From Hyphomicrobiales bacterium (GTDB lineage Bacteria > Pseudomonadota > Alphaproteobacteria > Rhizobiales > Rhizobiaceae): a stretch of DNA of 64,000 bases. A program made the translations under genes and the position numbers. The notes under the pieces are model-generated. The model made no database searches and was not told the DNA's origin. It saw only the letters and a list, made by a program, of their open reading frames with translations. This document shows, one piece after another, positions 35,621 to 45,121 of the stretch; within the stretch, counting starts at the first letter, position 1, and each line of letters starts with the position of its first letter. The stretch lies in the NCBI GenBank assembly GCA_900472925.1, contig UCJU01000004.1, positions 62,001 through 126,000 on the forward strand, written 5' to 3'.

Positions 35621-36194
35621 ATCGGTTCATTTTTTGAAGTTCGGGCAGACCTCATGCAACCCGGCACGATAACGGCACGGCCCAACGAATGATCGTTATG
35701 TCCCGTATGCGGTCATCATATTAGCTTAATTGATAGGGGTGTAGTGGTTAAGGTGCGGTTAAGGGGGGTTGCGATTAATGCTGATATTTTAGGATTTTCT
35801 ATTAAAGTGATGTGGCGGATAGAATGCTCCGTTGTCGCACCAACTTTACTACCGTAGATATCTGAGTGAATACGACTTCGATAATTTATGTTTGATTTTA
35901 TTAGGCTTTTTACATCTTAGCGCCTTCAATATTCGAGGCGTCAGTGCCGCCTCGCCGTGTAGCTTATGGCAATCCTTTTTTGTAATCTTGCTAGGTTTGA
36001 ATCACAAATTCGCGACATCTTTGCCGACAGACTGTATTTTGCCAGCTTAAGTCTCGTCCCGCTATTTATAGAAGGCATAAATAACTGAAATAAAAAGACT
36101 ATTTTAAGTTTTACTTTTTTTGAGTGGTGCTGTTGCAGAACCAGGATGTTTCGCATAGGCTTTTACGGCAACGTTACAGTGAGGGAGGAGACTC
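35621..36194. other. AT-rich divergent intergenic region, che operon and sugar importer
   Basis: No convincing gene. It should hold the promoters of the chemosensory operon (minus) and the sugar ABC operon (plus). The CtrA-like box at 35748-35762 lies on the che side. The sugar side is AT-rich around 36050-36130 and ends with GGGAGGAG before the ATG at 36195. Short open frames here have poor coding character. Confidence 0.6.
35748..35762 (-). promoter_or_regulatory. CtrA-type binding box
   Basis: On the minus strand TTAACCGCACCTTAACCA contains TTAA-N7-TTAA followed by CCA, matching the CtrA consensus of alphaproteobacteria. It lies 128 bases before the first che-side open frame. Cell-cycle control of the chemosensory operon is inferred. 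Confidence 0.55.
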
Positions 36195-37430
36195 ATGCGC
36201 ATACGTTCTATTCTGGCGGCCTTGGCGGCCGGTGTCATGCTACCTGCAGGTCTTGCGGGAGCCACTGACTTGGAAGTGACGCACTGGTGGACATCGGGCA
36301 GTGAAGCTGCTGCGGTGGGGGAGCTAGCTAAGGCGTTTGATGCAACCGGAAATAAGTGGGTGGATGGTGCGATAGCCGGTTCTGGCGGCACCGCGCGTCC
36401 AATCATGATCAGCCGCATCACCGGAGGCGACCCAATGGGCGCCACACAATTCAATCATGGTCGTCAAGCCGAAGAGCTTGCGCAGTCCGGATTGATGAGG
36501 GATCTCACGGATGTCGCTGAAAAAGGCAAGTGGAAAGATGTCATCAAGCCTGCAAGCTTGCTCGACAGCTGCACGATAGACGGAAAAATCTACTGCGCGC
36601 CGGTCAATATTCACTCGTGGCAGTGGCTGTGGCTTTCCAACGCTGCTTTCAAGAAGGCTGGCGTAGAAGTTCCAAAAAACTGGACCGAGTTCATTGCGGC
36701 TGGTCCGGCGCTTCAGAAGGCTGGTATTCAGCCGCTGGCCCTCGGTGGTCAGGCGTGGCAGGCCAATGGTCTGTTCGATACGCTCGTATTGTCGATCGGC
36801 GGTAAGGACCTTTATGAGAAGGTCTTCAAAGACAAGGACGCCGAGGTTGCGGCCGGGCCGGAGATGCAGAAAATCTTTGCTGCCGCAGACGAAGCAAGAA
36901 AGCTTGCGAAGGGCTCAAACGTTCAAGACTGGAACCAGGCGACAAACATGGTCATAACCGGCAAGGCCGGTGGACAGGTCATGGGTGACTGGGCGCAGGG
37001 TGAATTCCAGCTTGCCAACCAGAAAGCCGGAACAGATTACAGCTGCCTGCCGGGTCTCGGCCTCAGTGATTATTTGACGACGGGTGGCGACGCATTTTAT
37101 TTTCCGCTGCTGAAGGATGAGGCGAAATCAAAGGCGCAGGAAGTTCTGGCTGAGGTGATCGTCGATCCGAAGACACAGGTCGCTTTCAACCTGAAGAAAG
37201 GTTCGCTGCCCATCAGAAGTGACGTTGATCTCTCCGCTGCCAATGACTGCATGAAAAAAGGCCTGGCCATCGTTGAAAAGGGCAATGCCCTGACCAGCAC
37301 CGATCAGCTCGTTTCCGCAGATACGCAAAAGCAGAAAGAAGATTTGATGGCGGAGTTCTTTGCCAATTCATCTCTGACGGCTGACGCTGCGCAGAAGCGA
37401 TTTGCCGACATTATTGGTTCCGCAGATTGA
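36195..37430 (+). CDS. Sugar ABC transporter substrate-binding protein (CUT1)
   Basis: Periplasmic sugar-binding protein of 411 residues. Signal peptide MRIRSILAALAAGVMLPAGLAGA is cleaved before TDLEVTHWW. The VTHWWTSGSEAAAV start and GKAGGQVMGDWAQGEF segment resemble the glucose/mannose-type CUT1 binding proteins. GGGAGGAG lies 5 bases before the ATG. It leads a six-gene operon with two permeases, ATPase, isomerase and dehydrogenase. Exact sugar unknown. Confidence 0.9.
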   Translation: MRIRSILAALAAGVMLPAGLAGATDLEVTHWWTSGSEAAAVGELAKAFDATGNKWVDGAIAGSGGTARPIMISRITGGDPMGATQFNHGRQAEELAQSGLMRDLTDVAEKGKWKDVIKPASLLDSCTIDGKIYCAPVNIHSWQWLWLSNAAFKKAGVEVPKNWTEFIAAGPALQKAGIQPLALGGQAWQANGLFDTLVLSIGGKDLYEKVFKDKDAEVAAGPEMQKIFAAADEARKLAKGSNVQDWNQATNMVITGKAGGQVMGDWAQGEFQLANQKAGTDYSCLPGLGLSDYLTTGGDAFYFPLLKDEAKSKAQEVLAEVIVDPKTQVAFNLKKGSLPIRSDVDLSAANDCMKKGLAIVEKGNALTSTDQLVSADTQKQKEDLMAEFFANSSLTADAAQKRFADIIGSAD

Positions 37431-37482
37431 TAGTCTCGCCTGTGTGCGGTCGGTAGAACGTGCCGCCGCAGGCGCCTCCTTG

Positions 37483-37512
37483 CCAGACATAGAGCGCAGT
37501 TGGCGCGTCTGG
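37483..37512 (+). promoter_or_regulatory. Intra-operon hairpin after the sugar-binding-protein gene
   Basis: CCAGAC (37483-37488) pairs with GTCTGG (37507-37512), extended by GCGC (37494-37497) with GCGC (37503-37506) across a bulge. No T-run. It probably sets higher expression of the binding protein than the permeases. Confidence 0.5.
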
Positions 37513-37586
37513 GAAACCGTGTTGCGGGATATGCTGCGAAGCTACCCGCCGCGCAATCAACCATTACGATTGATAAGGAGTGGGAC

Positions 37587-38489
37587 ATGGCGGTTAAAAG
37601 CCATTCTGGTCGTCCAAACCAGCTATTCCGCAATCTGAATTCGAAGATTGCATCTATTCCCCTGATCCTGACCGCCATGGTCATCTTCATGGGCGGAACG
37701 ATCTGGACAGTCGTTTATTCCTTTACGAATTCAAAGCTATTGCCGCGCGCTTCCTTTATCGGTTTCGAGCAATATGAACGCCTTTGGGCGGCACCGCGCT
37801 GGATTATCTCGATCCAGAATCTGGCCATATACGGCATTCTGTCTTTGATCTTCAGTCTGGTCATCGGCTTTGTGCTGGCAGCCTTGATGGATCAGAAGAT
37901 ACGCTTTGAAAACACATTCAGGACCATCTTTCTTTATCCCTTTGCTTTGTCTTTCATTGTTACCGGCCTCGTCTGGCAGTGGTTGCTCAATCCGGAATTC
38001 GGCATCCAGGCGGTCGTGCGGTCTCTTGGCTGGGAAAGCTTTACCTTCGATCCGCTCTATAATTCGGATTTCGTCATCTACGGTATCCTGATTGCGGCAC
38101 TCTGGCAGGGCACGGGCCTCGTCATGTGCCTCATGCTTGCGGGCCTGCGCGGGATAGATGAAGATATCTGGAAGGCATCGCGGGTTGACGGCATTCCCAT
38201 GTGGAAGACCTATCTTCTCATCGTCATTCCCATGATGCGTCCCGTTTTCATCACGACGCTCGTCATCATCACCAGCGGTATCGTCAAGGTTTACGATCTC
38301 GTGGTGGCGCAAACCAGTGGCGGCCCCGGCATCGCGTCCGAGGTGCCTGCGAAATACGTCTATGACTATATGTTTCAGGCGCAGAACCTGGGGCAGGGTT
38401 TTGCCGCTTCTACAATGATGCTGCTGACTGTCGCCATCATCGTCGTTCCATGGGCCTATCTCGAATTCGGAGGGCGCAAGCGTGGCTAA
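37587..38489 (+). CDS. Sugar ABC transporter permease 1 (CUT1)
   Basis: Inner-membrane permease of 300 residues with about six helices. The EAA-type loop reads IWKASRVDGIPMWKTYLLIVIPMMRP. AAGGAG lies upstream of ATG 37587; the frame extends to 37500 but that part is unlike the family. Its last eight bases overlap the next permease (GTG start). It is a MalF/UgpA-type partner. Confidence 0.93.
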   Translation: MAVKSHSGRPNQLFRNLNSKIASIPLILTAMVIFMGGTIWTVVYSFTNSKLLPRASFIGFEQYERLWAAPRWIISIQNLAIYGILSLIFSLVIGFVLAALMDQKIRFENTFRTIFLYPFALSFIVTGLVWQWLLNPEFGIQAVVRSLGWESFTFDPLYNSDFVIYGILIAALWQGTGLVMCLMLAGLRGIDEDIWKASRVDGIPMWKTYLLIVIPMMRPVFITTLVIITSGIVKVYDLVVAQTSGGPGIASEVPAKYVYDYMFQAQNLGQGFAASTMMLLTVAIIVVPWAYLEFGGRKRG

Positions 38490-39423
38490 TATCTCAACGC
38501 TCAACACCGTCGCTGCTGGCGTGGACCCCGTGTCATCCCAACTTGGTGGCCCGCGAGGACGCAAGCCGCGCAAACGGATATCCCGACGCAACATCATTCT
38601 CTACGGCAGCCTGACGGTTGCGGCGCTCTACTACCTCTTGCCGCTCTATGTGATGGTCGTGACATCACTGAAAGGCATGCCGGAAATCCGCATGGGCAAC
38701 ATCTTCGCCCCGCCGCTTGAAATCACCTTCGAGCCTTGGGTCAAGGCATGGTCAAATGCCTGCACGGGTCTGAACTGCGATGGTCTTTCGCGCGGCTTCT
38801 GGAACTCGGTTCGCATCATGATACCGTCGACCTTCGTGTCGATCCTGATTGCGTCCGTCAGCGGTTATGCGCTGGCGAACTGGAAGTTCAAAGGGTCCGA
38901 GTTCTTCTTTTCCATTCTCATCATCGGAGCCTTCATCCCTTACCAGGTCATGATTTATCCGATCGTTATCGTGCTGCGTGAAATGGGTATCTATGGTACG
39001 CTGACCGGGCTCATTATCGTTCACACGATTTTCGGTATGCCTATCCTGACGCTGTTGTTTCGCAATTACTTTGCCGGTCTGCCGGAGGAGTTGTTCAAAG
39101 CCGCGCGCATCGATGGCGCAAATTTCTGGCAAATCTATTTCCGCATCATGGCGCCCATGTCGCTGCCGATTTTCGTGGTGGCCATGATCTTGCAGGTTAC
39201 CGGCATCTGGAACGACTTCCTTTTCGGCGTCGTCTTCACCAGACCGGAATATTATCCGATGACGGTTCAGCTCAACAACATCGTCAACTCGGTTCAGGGC
39301 GTGAAGGAATACAACGTCAATATGGCGGCGACCCTTCTGACTGGAGCCGTTCCGCTGTTCGTCTATTTTGTTTCAGGCAGACTTTTTGTCCGCGGCATCG
39401 CCGCAGGCGCAGTCAAGGGTTAA
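38482..39423 (+). CDS. Sugar ABC transporter permease 2 (CUT1)
   Basis: MalG/UgpE-type permease of 313 residues, six helices, with EAA loop ELFKAARIDGANFWQIYFRI. It starts at GTG 38482 inside the end of permease 1, giving translational coupling. The cytoplasmic N-terminus is basic (GPRGRKPRKRISRRN). It ends 5 bases before the ATPase gene. Confidence 0.93.
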   Translation: MANISTLNTVAAGVDPVSSQLGGPRGRKPRKRISRRNIILYGSLTVAALYYLLPLYVMVVTSLKGMPEIRMGNIFAPPLEITFEPWVKAWSNACTGLNCDGLSRGFWNSVRIMIPSTFVSILIASVSGYALANWKFKGSEFFFSILIIGAFIPYQVMIYPIVIVLREMGIYGTLTGLIIVHTIFGMPILTLLFRNYFAGLPEELFKAARIDGANFWQIYFRIMAPMSLPIFVVAMILQVTGIWNDFLFGVVFTRPEYYPMTVQLNNIVNSVQGVKEYNVNMAATLLTGAVPLFVYFVSGRLFVRGIAAGAVKG

Positions 39424-39428
39424 GCTTC

Positions 39429-40517
39429 ATGAATAAAAGCGTTTCCATTCGCGACCTGTCTTTGTCCTTCGGCGCGGTTACCGTGTTGTCCGACCTCAAT
39501 CTCGACATCTATGAAGGAGAGTTTCTCGTCCTTCTCGGCTCGTCCGGTTGTGGCAAATCTACTTTGCTCAATTGCATCGCCGGCTTGCTGGAGCCGACGG
39601 ACGGGCAAATCTTCATCAAGGACCGAAATGTCACCTGGGAAGAGCCGAAAGATCGTGGCATCGGCATGGTGTTTCAGTCTTATGCGCTCTACCCGCAGAT
39701 GACGGTAGAAAAGAACCTGTCCTTCGGCTTGCAGGTCGCAAAAATCCCGAAGGACGAGATAGAAAAACGCGTCAAGCGCGCAGCCGGTATTCTTCAGATC
39801 GAACCGCTGTTGAAACGCAAACCAGCCGAGCTTTCCGGCGGGCAACGCCAGCGCGTTGCAATCGGTCGCGCGCTGGTGCGGGATGTGGATGTGTTCCTGT
39901 TCGATGAGCCTCTGTCCAACCTTGATGCTAAGTTGCGTTCAGAACTGCGCGTCGAAATCAAGCGGCTTCACCAGTCGCTTAAAAACACGATGATCTATGT
40001 CACGCATGATCAGATCGAGGCGCTCACACTGGCAGACCGCATTGCGATCATGAAAAGCGGCGTCATTCAGCAGCTCGATGATCCGATCTCGATCTACAAC
40101 AAGCCGAGAAACCTCTTCGTGGCGGGCTTTATCGGCTCACCATCGATGAACTTCCTGCGCGGCGAGTTGGTCGAAAAGGATGGTAAAGTCCAGTTCACGA
40201 CCAATGGCGTCAGCTTCACGCTGGATGGCTACGAGGCATCGTCGCCACTCAATTCTGGCACGTCGGCCGTTCTTGGCGTGCGACCGGAGCATGTGCGTGT
40301 CGATAGCGATATCACCAGCGGCGAAATCCACGAGGCTGTGGTCGATATCGAAGAGCCGATGGGTGCGGATAACCTGATCTGGCTCAAGCTTGCCGGACAT
40401 ACATTGTCGGTCCGCGTTGGCGGTCACAGACGCTTTTCGCCCGGTACCAAAGTCAAACTCGCCTTCGATATGTCGATGGCCTCACTCTTCGATGCGACCA
40501 CGGAAAATCGCATCTGA
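39429..40517 (+). CDS. Sugar ABC transporter ATPase (MalK/UgpC type)
   Basis: ATPase of 362 residues with Walker A GSSGCGKST, signature LSGGQRQRVAIGRAL, Walker B VFLFDEPLSNLD and H-loop YVTHDQ, then a C-terminal regulatory OB/TOBE domain (about 240-360) as in MalK/UgpC. It energises the two permeases upstream. The next gene begins 49 bases after the stop. Confidence 0.95.
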   Translation: MNKSVSIRDLSLSFGAVTVLSDLNLDIYEGEFLVLLGSSGCGKSTLLNCIAGLLEPTDGQIFIKDRNVTWEEPKDRGIGMVFQSYALYPQMTVEKNLSFGLQVAKIPKDEIEKRVKRAAGILQIEPLLKRKPAELSGGQRQRVAIGRALVRDVDVFLFDEPLSNLDAKLRSELRVEIKRLHQSLKNTMIYVTHDQIEALTLADRIAIMKSGVIQQLDDPISIYNKPRNLFVAGFIGSPSMNFLRGELVEKDGKVQFTTNGVSFTLDGYEASSPLNSGTSAVLGVRPEHVRVDSDITSGEIHEAVVDIEEPMGADNLIWLKLAGHTLSVRVGGHRRFSPGTKVKLAFDMSMASLFDATTENRI

Positions 40518-40566
40518 ACCTAAACACCCTACCACCGGACACAGTCCCACTGTCAGGAGAGACAAC

Positions 40567-41328
40567 ATGACGAAACTCGGTTTTCAGCTCTATAGCGCAC
40601 GAAATTTTCCGCCGCTGTCGGATATTTTGAAGAAATTATCGGCGGCTGGATATTCTCACGTCGAAGGGTTCGGCGGTATCTATGGCAGCATGGACGACGC
40701 GGCCTTGAAAGCTTTGCGTAGCGACCTCGACGCGAACAATCTCACCATGCCGACAGGACATTTCGGTCTCGACATGTTGGAAGGCGAACCGCAGAAAGCC
40801 TTGAACATTGCAAAGATCCTCGGCGTTCAGGCGATCTATTGCCCATACCTCATGCCAGATCAGCGCCCAGGCGATGCCGCCAGCTGGCTGGCCTTCGGTA
40901 AACGGCTTCAGGAAGCTGCCAAACCTTTCCGGGATGCCGGTCTTGCGTTTGGCTGGCACAACCACGATTTCGAATTCGTAAAGCTGGACGACGGCTCTAC
41001 ACCACAGGATCAGATTTTTGCTGGTGGACCGGAACTGGAATGGGAAGCGGATATTGCCTGGATCATTCGCGGAAAGGCTGATCCCTTCGAATGGATCGAG
41101 CGCTATGCCAGCCGCATTTCGGCAGTCCACGTGAAGGATATCGCGCCTGCGGGTGAGAATACGGACGAAGACGGTTGGGCCGATGTCGGCCACGGCACCG
41201 TTGATTGGAAGGGACTTGTCGACGTGCTGAAGAAGACAGCCGTCAAATATTACGTGGTCGAGCATGACAATCCGAAGGATGCGGACAGGCTGATTACGCG
41301 TTCAATCGCCTCCTTCAATACGTATTAA
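40567..41328 (+). CDS. Sugar phosphate isomerase/epimerase family (xylose isomerase-like TIM barrel)
   Basis: A 253-residue TIM-barrel protein of the AP-endonuclease-2/xylose-isomerase-like family. Metal-site features include FGWHNHDFEF, WEADIAWI, SAVHVKDI and VVEHDNP. AGGAGAG is upstream of ATG 40567. Paired with the Gfo/Idh/MocA gene next to it, it may act on 3-keto-sugars or inositol-type compounds; this pairing is common in rhizobial sugar operons. Substrate not identifiable. Confidence 0.85.
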   Translation: MTKLGFQLYSARNFPPLSDILKKLSAAGYSHVEGFGGIYGSMDDAALKALRSDLDANNLTMPTGHFGLDMLEGEPQKALNIAKILGVQAIYCPYLMPDQRPGDAASWLAFGKRLQEAAKPFRDAGLAFGWHNHDFEFVKLDDGSTPQDQIFAGGPELEWEADIAWIIRGKADPFEWIERYASRISAVHVKDIAPAGENTDEDGWADVGHGTVDWKGLVDVLKKTAVKYYVVEHDNPKDADRLITRSIASFNTY

Positions 41329-41351
41329 TTCACCAATCTGGAGTTTCAGTC

Positions 41352-42485
41352 ATGGCCAAGGAACTTGGCGTCGGCATCATTGGATGCGGCAATATTTCAA
41401 CGACCTACTTCTCGCTCTCTCCGCTTTTCAGAGGTTTGAAAGTCTTGGCCTGCGCCGACCTCAACCGCAGTGCTGCGGAATTGAGAGCCGAAGAGTACGG
41501 TGTCAAAGCGCAGTCCATCGAGGAGTTGCTTCAAAACGACGAGATCGATGTGGTGGTCAACCTCACCATTCCCGCGGCACATTTCTCTGTCTCGAAAGCT
41601 ATTCTCGAGGCCGGTAAACATGTCTACTCGGAAAAACCCCTCGTCCTTACCCTCGAAGAGGGTGAAGAGCTGCGGCGTCTGGCAACGGAAAAGAACCTCG
41701 CTGTTGGTTGCGCACCCGATACGTTCATGGGTGGTTCGCATCAGTTGGCTCGTAAATATATCGATGAGGGCGGCGTTGGTCGCATCACATCGGGCACATG
41801 CCACGTTATGAGCCCGGGAATGGAGATGTGGCACCCGAACCCCGGCTTCTTCTTCCTTGCTGGCGGTGGGCCGATTCTGGATCTTGGGCCATACTACATC
41901 GCCAATCTCATCAACCTCATCGGCCCGGTCAAACGTGTCGGGGCGCTGACCTCCATGGCCAATCCGACGCGCACCGTGACCAGCCAGCCTCTGAACGGCC
42001 AGACGATCCCGGTCGAGACGCCGACAAACATCCACGCACTGCTGGAATTTGTAAACGGCGCAACGATCACGCTATCAGCAAGCTGGGATGTATGGTCGCA
42101 TCGTCACGCGAATATGGAGCTTTATGGTACTGAAGGCTCGATCTATGTTCCGGACCCCAATTTCTTCGGTGGCGTCGTAGAGGCCAGTGGCCGCAACAAG
42201 GATATCAAGCCGCTCGAAAATTGGGATCATCCATTCGGCATCGCCAATCAGGAAAGTCCTCAGGGCCCGCGTGCAAATTACCGCACTGCCGGTTTGGCTG
42301 ACATGGCAATCGCGTTGACGGAGGGACGTGATGCACGTTGCTCTCTTGCCCGCTCGCTTCACGGTATTGATGTGATGACATCTATTCTGAAGTCGGGTGA
42401 AGAAGGCCGCTTTATCGAGCTGACGACGACTTGCACTCAGCCCGCGGCTTTGGGCATCGAGGAAGCGCAGGCTTTGCTGCGTTGA
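41352..42485 (+). CDS. Gfo/Idh/MocA-family oxidoreductase
   Basis: NAD(P)-dependent sugar dehydrogenase-type protein of 377 residues. N-terminal Rossmann motif GIIGCGNIS and conserved YSEKPLVLT (catalytic-region EKP lysine) are present, with a C-terminal substrate domain. GGAG sits before the ATG. It is the last gene of the sugar operon and probably oxidises or reduces the imported sugar or its derivative. A terminator hairpin follows directly. Confidence 0.9.
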   Translation: MAKELGVGIIGCGNISTTYFSLSPLFRGLKVLACADLNRSAAELRAEEYGVKAQSIEELLQNDEIDVVVNLTIPAAHFSVSKAILEAGKHVYSEKPLVLTLEEGEELRRLATEKNLAVGCAPDTFMGGSHQLARKYIDEGGVGRITSGTCHVMSPGMEMWHPNPGFFFLAGGGPILDLGPYYIANLINLIGPVKRVGALTSMANPTRTVTSQPLNGQTIPVETPTNIHALLEFVNGATITLSASWDVWSHRHANMELYGTEGSIYVPDPNFFGGVVEASGRNKDIKPLENWDHPFGIANQESPQGPRANYRTAGLADMAIALTEGRDARCSLARSLHGIDVMTSILKSGEEGRFIELTTTCTQPAALGIEEAQALLR

Positions 42486-42492
42486 GCGAACT

Positions 42493-42519
42493 TGGCGGAT
42501 ACTCCAGAGGTGTCCGCCA
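42493..42519. terminator. Convergent intrinsic terminator
   Basis: TGGCGGATAC (42493-42502) pairs with 42510-42519 (one wobble), seven-base loop, followed by TTTC. It lies between the convergent sugar operon and EEP-family gene. Confidence 0.7.
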
Positions 42520-42521
42520 TT

Positions 42522-43370
42522 TCATGCCTTTGGGTTGCTGATGAGAATATCCGTTCTGATAGATGCTTTCAGCGGCAGGTGATCCGAGGCAACACGGGAC
42601 AAAACGCTGTTGTGCGCGGTCACGTTGTCGATCAGGCCCTCTCGGTTGGAAATGATCCGATCAAGCGCCAGCACGGGCATGCCAGCCGGAAAGCTTGGAA
42701 CGGCTGGCGGCAATGTTCCGAAAGCATCCCGGAACGTGTTGAGGGACGAGCCATGACCCAATCGCCATTCATTGAGATCTCCCAGCAGGATCGTAGGATG
42801 TTTGTCTCTTGTGTCGAGCAACTCCACCAGGGCCTTTGCCTGCTGAGCCCGCGAATGCCGCAACAGACCGAAATGTGCAGCGATAATGCGCAAAGTCCCG
42901 CCCTGTTTCAGTTCCAGTTCAACGACGAGCGCTCCGCGTGGCTCCAGCCCAGGCAGTTTGAGCGGGTGAACATCGCGCACAGCCCCTTCCTTGAACAGCA
43001 CGACATTGCCGTGCCATCCATGCGCCTTGGTACCAGCTGCGATGGGAACGGGTGATAGCCCGCATTCCCGCTCAAGCCTGATAAGATCGAGCAGACCCGT
43101 TCGCTCGCCGAACCGGCTGTCTGCCTCCTGAAGTGCAATAATATCCGCTTTGATTTCCTGAATGACATGACTTGTGCGATCCGGATCGAATTTCCGGTCC
43201 CGCCCGACGCATTTATGAACATTATAGGAGGCTATGACGGGGAAACCATTTTTCCCGCAATCGCTGTCGTTTTCATGTTTCTTGCGATTGCGGAAGGAGT
43301 TCACCAGAACGGATGACAGGCTTTCGGGCTTCGCTCGTATCTTTTTTTTATCTGACATCAACGAACCCAA
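42522..43370 (-). CDS. Endonuclease/exonuclease/phosphatase-family protein
   Basis: EEP-fold metal-dependent hydrolase of 282 residues (or 278 from the ATG at 43358). Typical blocks are ASYNVHKCVG, IALQEAD, LLGDLNEW and ASDHLPLKA, which hold the catalytic Asn, Glu, Asp and His. No signal peptide; the N-terminus is basic. It follows the cardiolipin-synthase-like gene by 48 bases on the same strand, a pairing seen in rhizobia, which suggests a phospholipid- or envelope-related role, but DNase activity cannot be excluded. Confidence 0.85.
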   Translation of the reverse strand: MGSLMSDKKKIRAKPESLSSVLVNSFRNRKKHENDSDCGKNGFPVIASYNVHKCVGRDRKFDPDRTSHVIQEIKADIIALQEADSRFGERTGLLDLIRLERECGLSPVPIAAGTKAHGWHGNVVLFKEGAVRDVHPLKLPGLEPRGALVVELELKQGGTLRIIAAHFGLLRHSRAQQAKALVELLDTRDKHPTILLGDLNEWRLGHGSSLNTFRDAFGTLPPAVPSFPAGMPVLALDRIISNREGLIDNVTAHNSVLSRVASDHLPLKASIRTDILISNPKA

Positions 43371-43418
43371 TTCTCACCTGCCCAGTCGTCGGCGCTGCCC
43401 AACGTCTTATCGTACATG

Positions 43419-44879
43419 TTATAGATATGGCGACGCGAGCCATAGGACCCTCTCGAAAAGCCGCATCAGGAATGGTCGCGCGCGCAACTCTTCCAGCTTC
43501 ACTTGCTCCGCATTTTCCATCGCATCGGCGAAGCGTTGGGAAACGGCATTTGCAAAACCCTCATCGATAACTTCTATGTCCACCTCAAAGTTCAATCGTA
43601 ATGATCGTGGATCGAGATTGGACGAACCGACATAGGACCATCGGTCATCGATGACCAGCAGCTTGGAGTGATTGAAGGGGCCAGTCGCACGCCAGATCCG
43701 ACAATAGCTTTTCAGCATCTGGTCGAATTGTGCCGTCATGGCGTGGTCCACAAGCGTCAGATTGTTGTTTGCGGGAACGATGATATCGACCTGTACTCCA
43801 CGCCTTGCAGCCGTTGTCAGGGCTGAAATCAGTTCCCGATCCGGCAGAAAATAGGGGGACATGATGCGGATGGAGGACCGTGCGATGGAAAATGCACCCA
43901 TCAGCATTTTGTGGCTGGTTTCGATACTGTTGTCAGGCCCGGACGCAACGACCCGGCCCATAATCGGCGAACCGGGTTCGCCTTCCGGGAGCGTCACGTC
44001 CCAGACGGGGCCGTCCAGCAGCTCACGAGTCGTAAATCGCCAGTCTTCGGCGGCGACGGTAAAGAGGTCTGAAACCAGGGGGCCAGTTACCTTGAAATGC
44101 GTGTCACGCGCATGCCGGTCTCCGGCAAATTCCTGCGTAAACCCTTCCCGGATGTTCATTCCGCCGGTAAACGCGACGCGCCCATCGATCACCAAAATCT
44201 TGCGGTGGGTGCGCAAATTCGCATAGGGCAGACGCAAGCCCACGATGACATTGCCATTGAAGACGGCCGCTTTGATCCCGAGTTTCTTGAGGCCCGACAT
44301 GATGCTGGGAACAGAATAGCGCGCGCCCACCGCATCCACCAACACGCGCACTTCGACACCGCGATCTTGTGCGGTAGAAAGAGCTTCCACGAAGCGAAGT
44401 CCGATCCTGTCCTGGTCGAAGATATAGGTCTCGAGAATAATGGATCGCTTGGCGTTGGCTATGGCCTCCAGCATCGCGGCATAGGCTTCGTCGCCTGACG
44501 GCAACGGTTCGACGACATTGCCGGTCGTCAACGTGTTGCGCGTTACCCGGTCGCCCACGTTTTTCATGGCAAGGAATCGGCGGCCAAAGCGGGCGATCAC
44601 CAGATCATCGTCGGTATCGAAAAGGGCGACACGGTCCATAATGGTCCCGTGCATCAAAGAGCGCTGTTGGCCGAGCGAACTTCTGCGAATGCGGTTTATG
44701 CCGGCAACGCCGTAGATTGCGGCACCCACGAAAGGCGAAAGCAGAATAACGCCAACCCACCCCAGCGCGGTGCGCACTTCCTGTTTCGTCATCGTCGCGT
44801 GAATGGCAGCACTTGCACCCATGATCACAGACAGTGTGGCCAGTATGTGGGGCCAATAAGTGGTAAGGAGATCAAACAT
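43419..44879 (-). CDS. Cardiolipin synthase-like phospholipase D protein
   Basis: Membrane protein of 486 residues with two N-terminal helices and two PLD motifs: HRKILVIDGRVAFTGGMN and HSKLLVIDDRWSYVGSSN (HxKx4D). This is the bacterial ClsA layout, so it probably joins phospholipids to cardiolipin. ATG 44879 gives MFDLLTTYWPHILATL, the expected membrane start; the longer frame up to 45071 is unlikely. It is divergent from the L,D-transpeptidase gene. Confidence 0.92.
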   Translation of the reverse strand: MFDLLTTYWPHILATLSVIMGASAAIHATMTKQEVRTALGWVGVILLSPFVGAAIYGVAGINRIRRSSLGQQRSLMHGTIMDRVALFDTDDDLVIARFGRRFLAMKNVGDRVTRNTLTTGNVVEPLPSGDEAYAAMLEAIANAKRSIILETYIFDQDRIGLRFVEALSTAQDRGVEVRVLVDAVGARYSVPSIMSGLKKLGIKAAVFNGNVIVGLRLPYANLRTHRKILVIDGRVAFTGGMNIREGFTQEFAGDRHARDTHFKVTGPLVSDLFTVAAEDWRFTTRELLDGPVWDVTLPEGEPGSPIMGRVVASGPDNSIETSHKMLMGAFSIARSSIRIMSPYFLPDRELISALTTAARRGVQVDIIVPANNNLTLVDHAMTAQFDQMLKSYCRIWRATGPFNHSKLLVIDDRWSYVGSSNLDPRSLRLNFEVDIEVIDEGFANAVSQRFADAMENAEQVKLEELRARPFLMRLFERVLWLASPYL

Positions 44880-45121
44880 ATAGGGACTATAATGGAGTTG
44901 GGGCGGGCCGCAAGCCGCTTCCTGTATGGCGATCGGTAGCGATGTATTAACGCTTTGTAAGCTATAATAGGTGCCAGACTTTTTGATAAAGCCGAAGACA
45001 CGATGAACGCTTTCCGGAAAATTTCCGTTAAAAATAGCCTTTTGATCGCAAGTCGTCAGACTTGTATTCAAATCGGAAATATTTTACCACCGTGTCACCT
45101 CCTGCAAACCGGTGAAACGCC

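Noticed and set aside
35832-36050. Short open frame in the che/sugar intergenic region
   Set aside because: AT-rich, no ribosome-binding site, low coding character.
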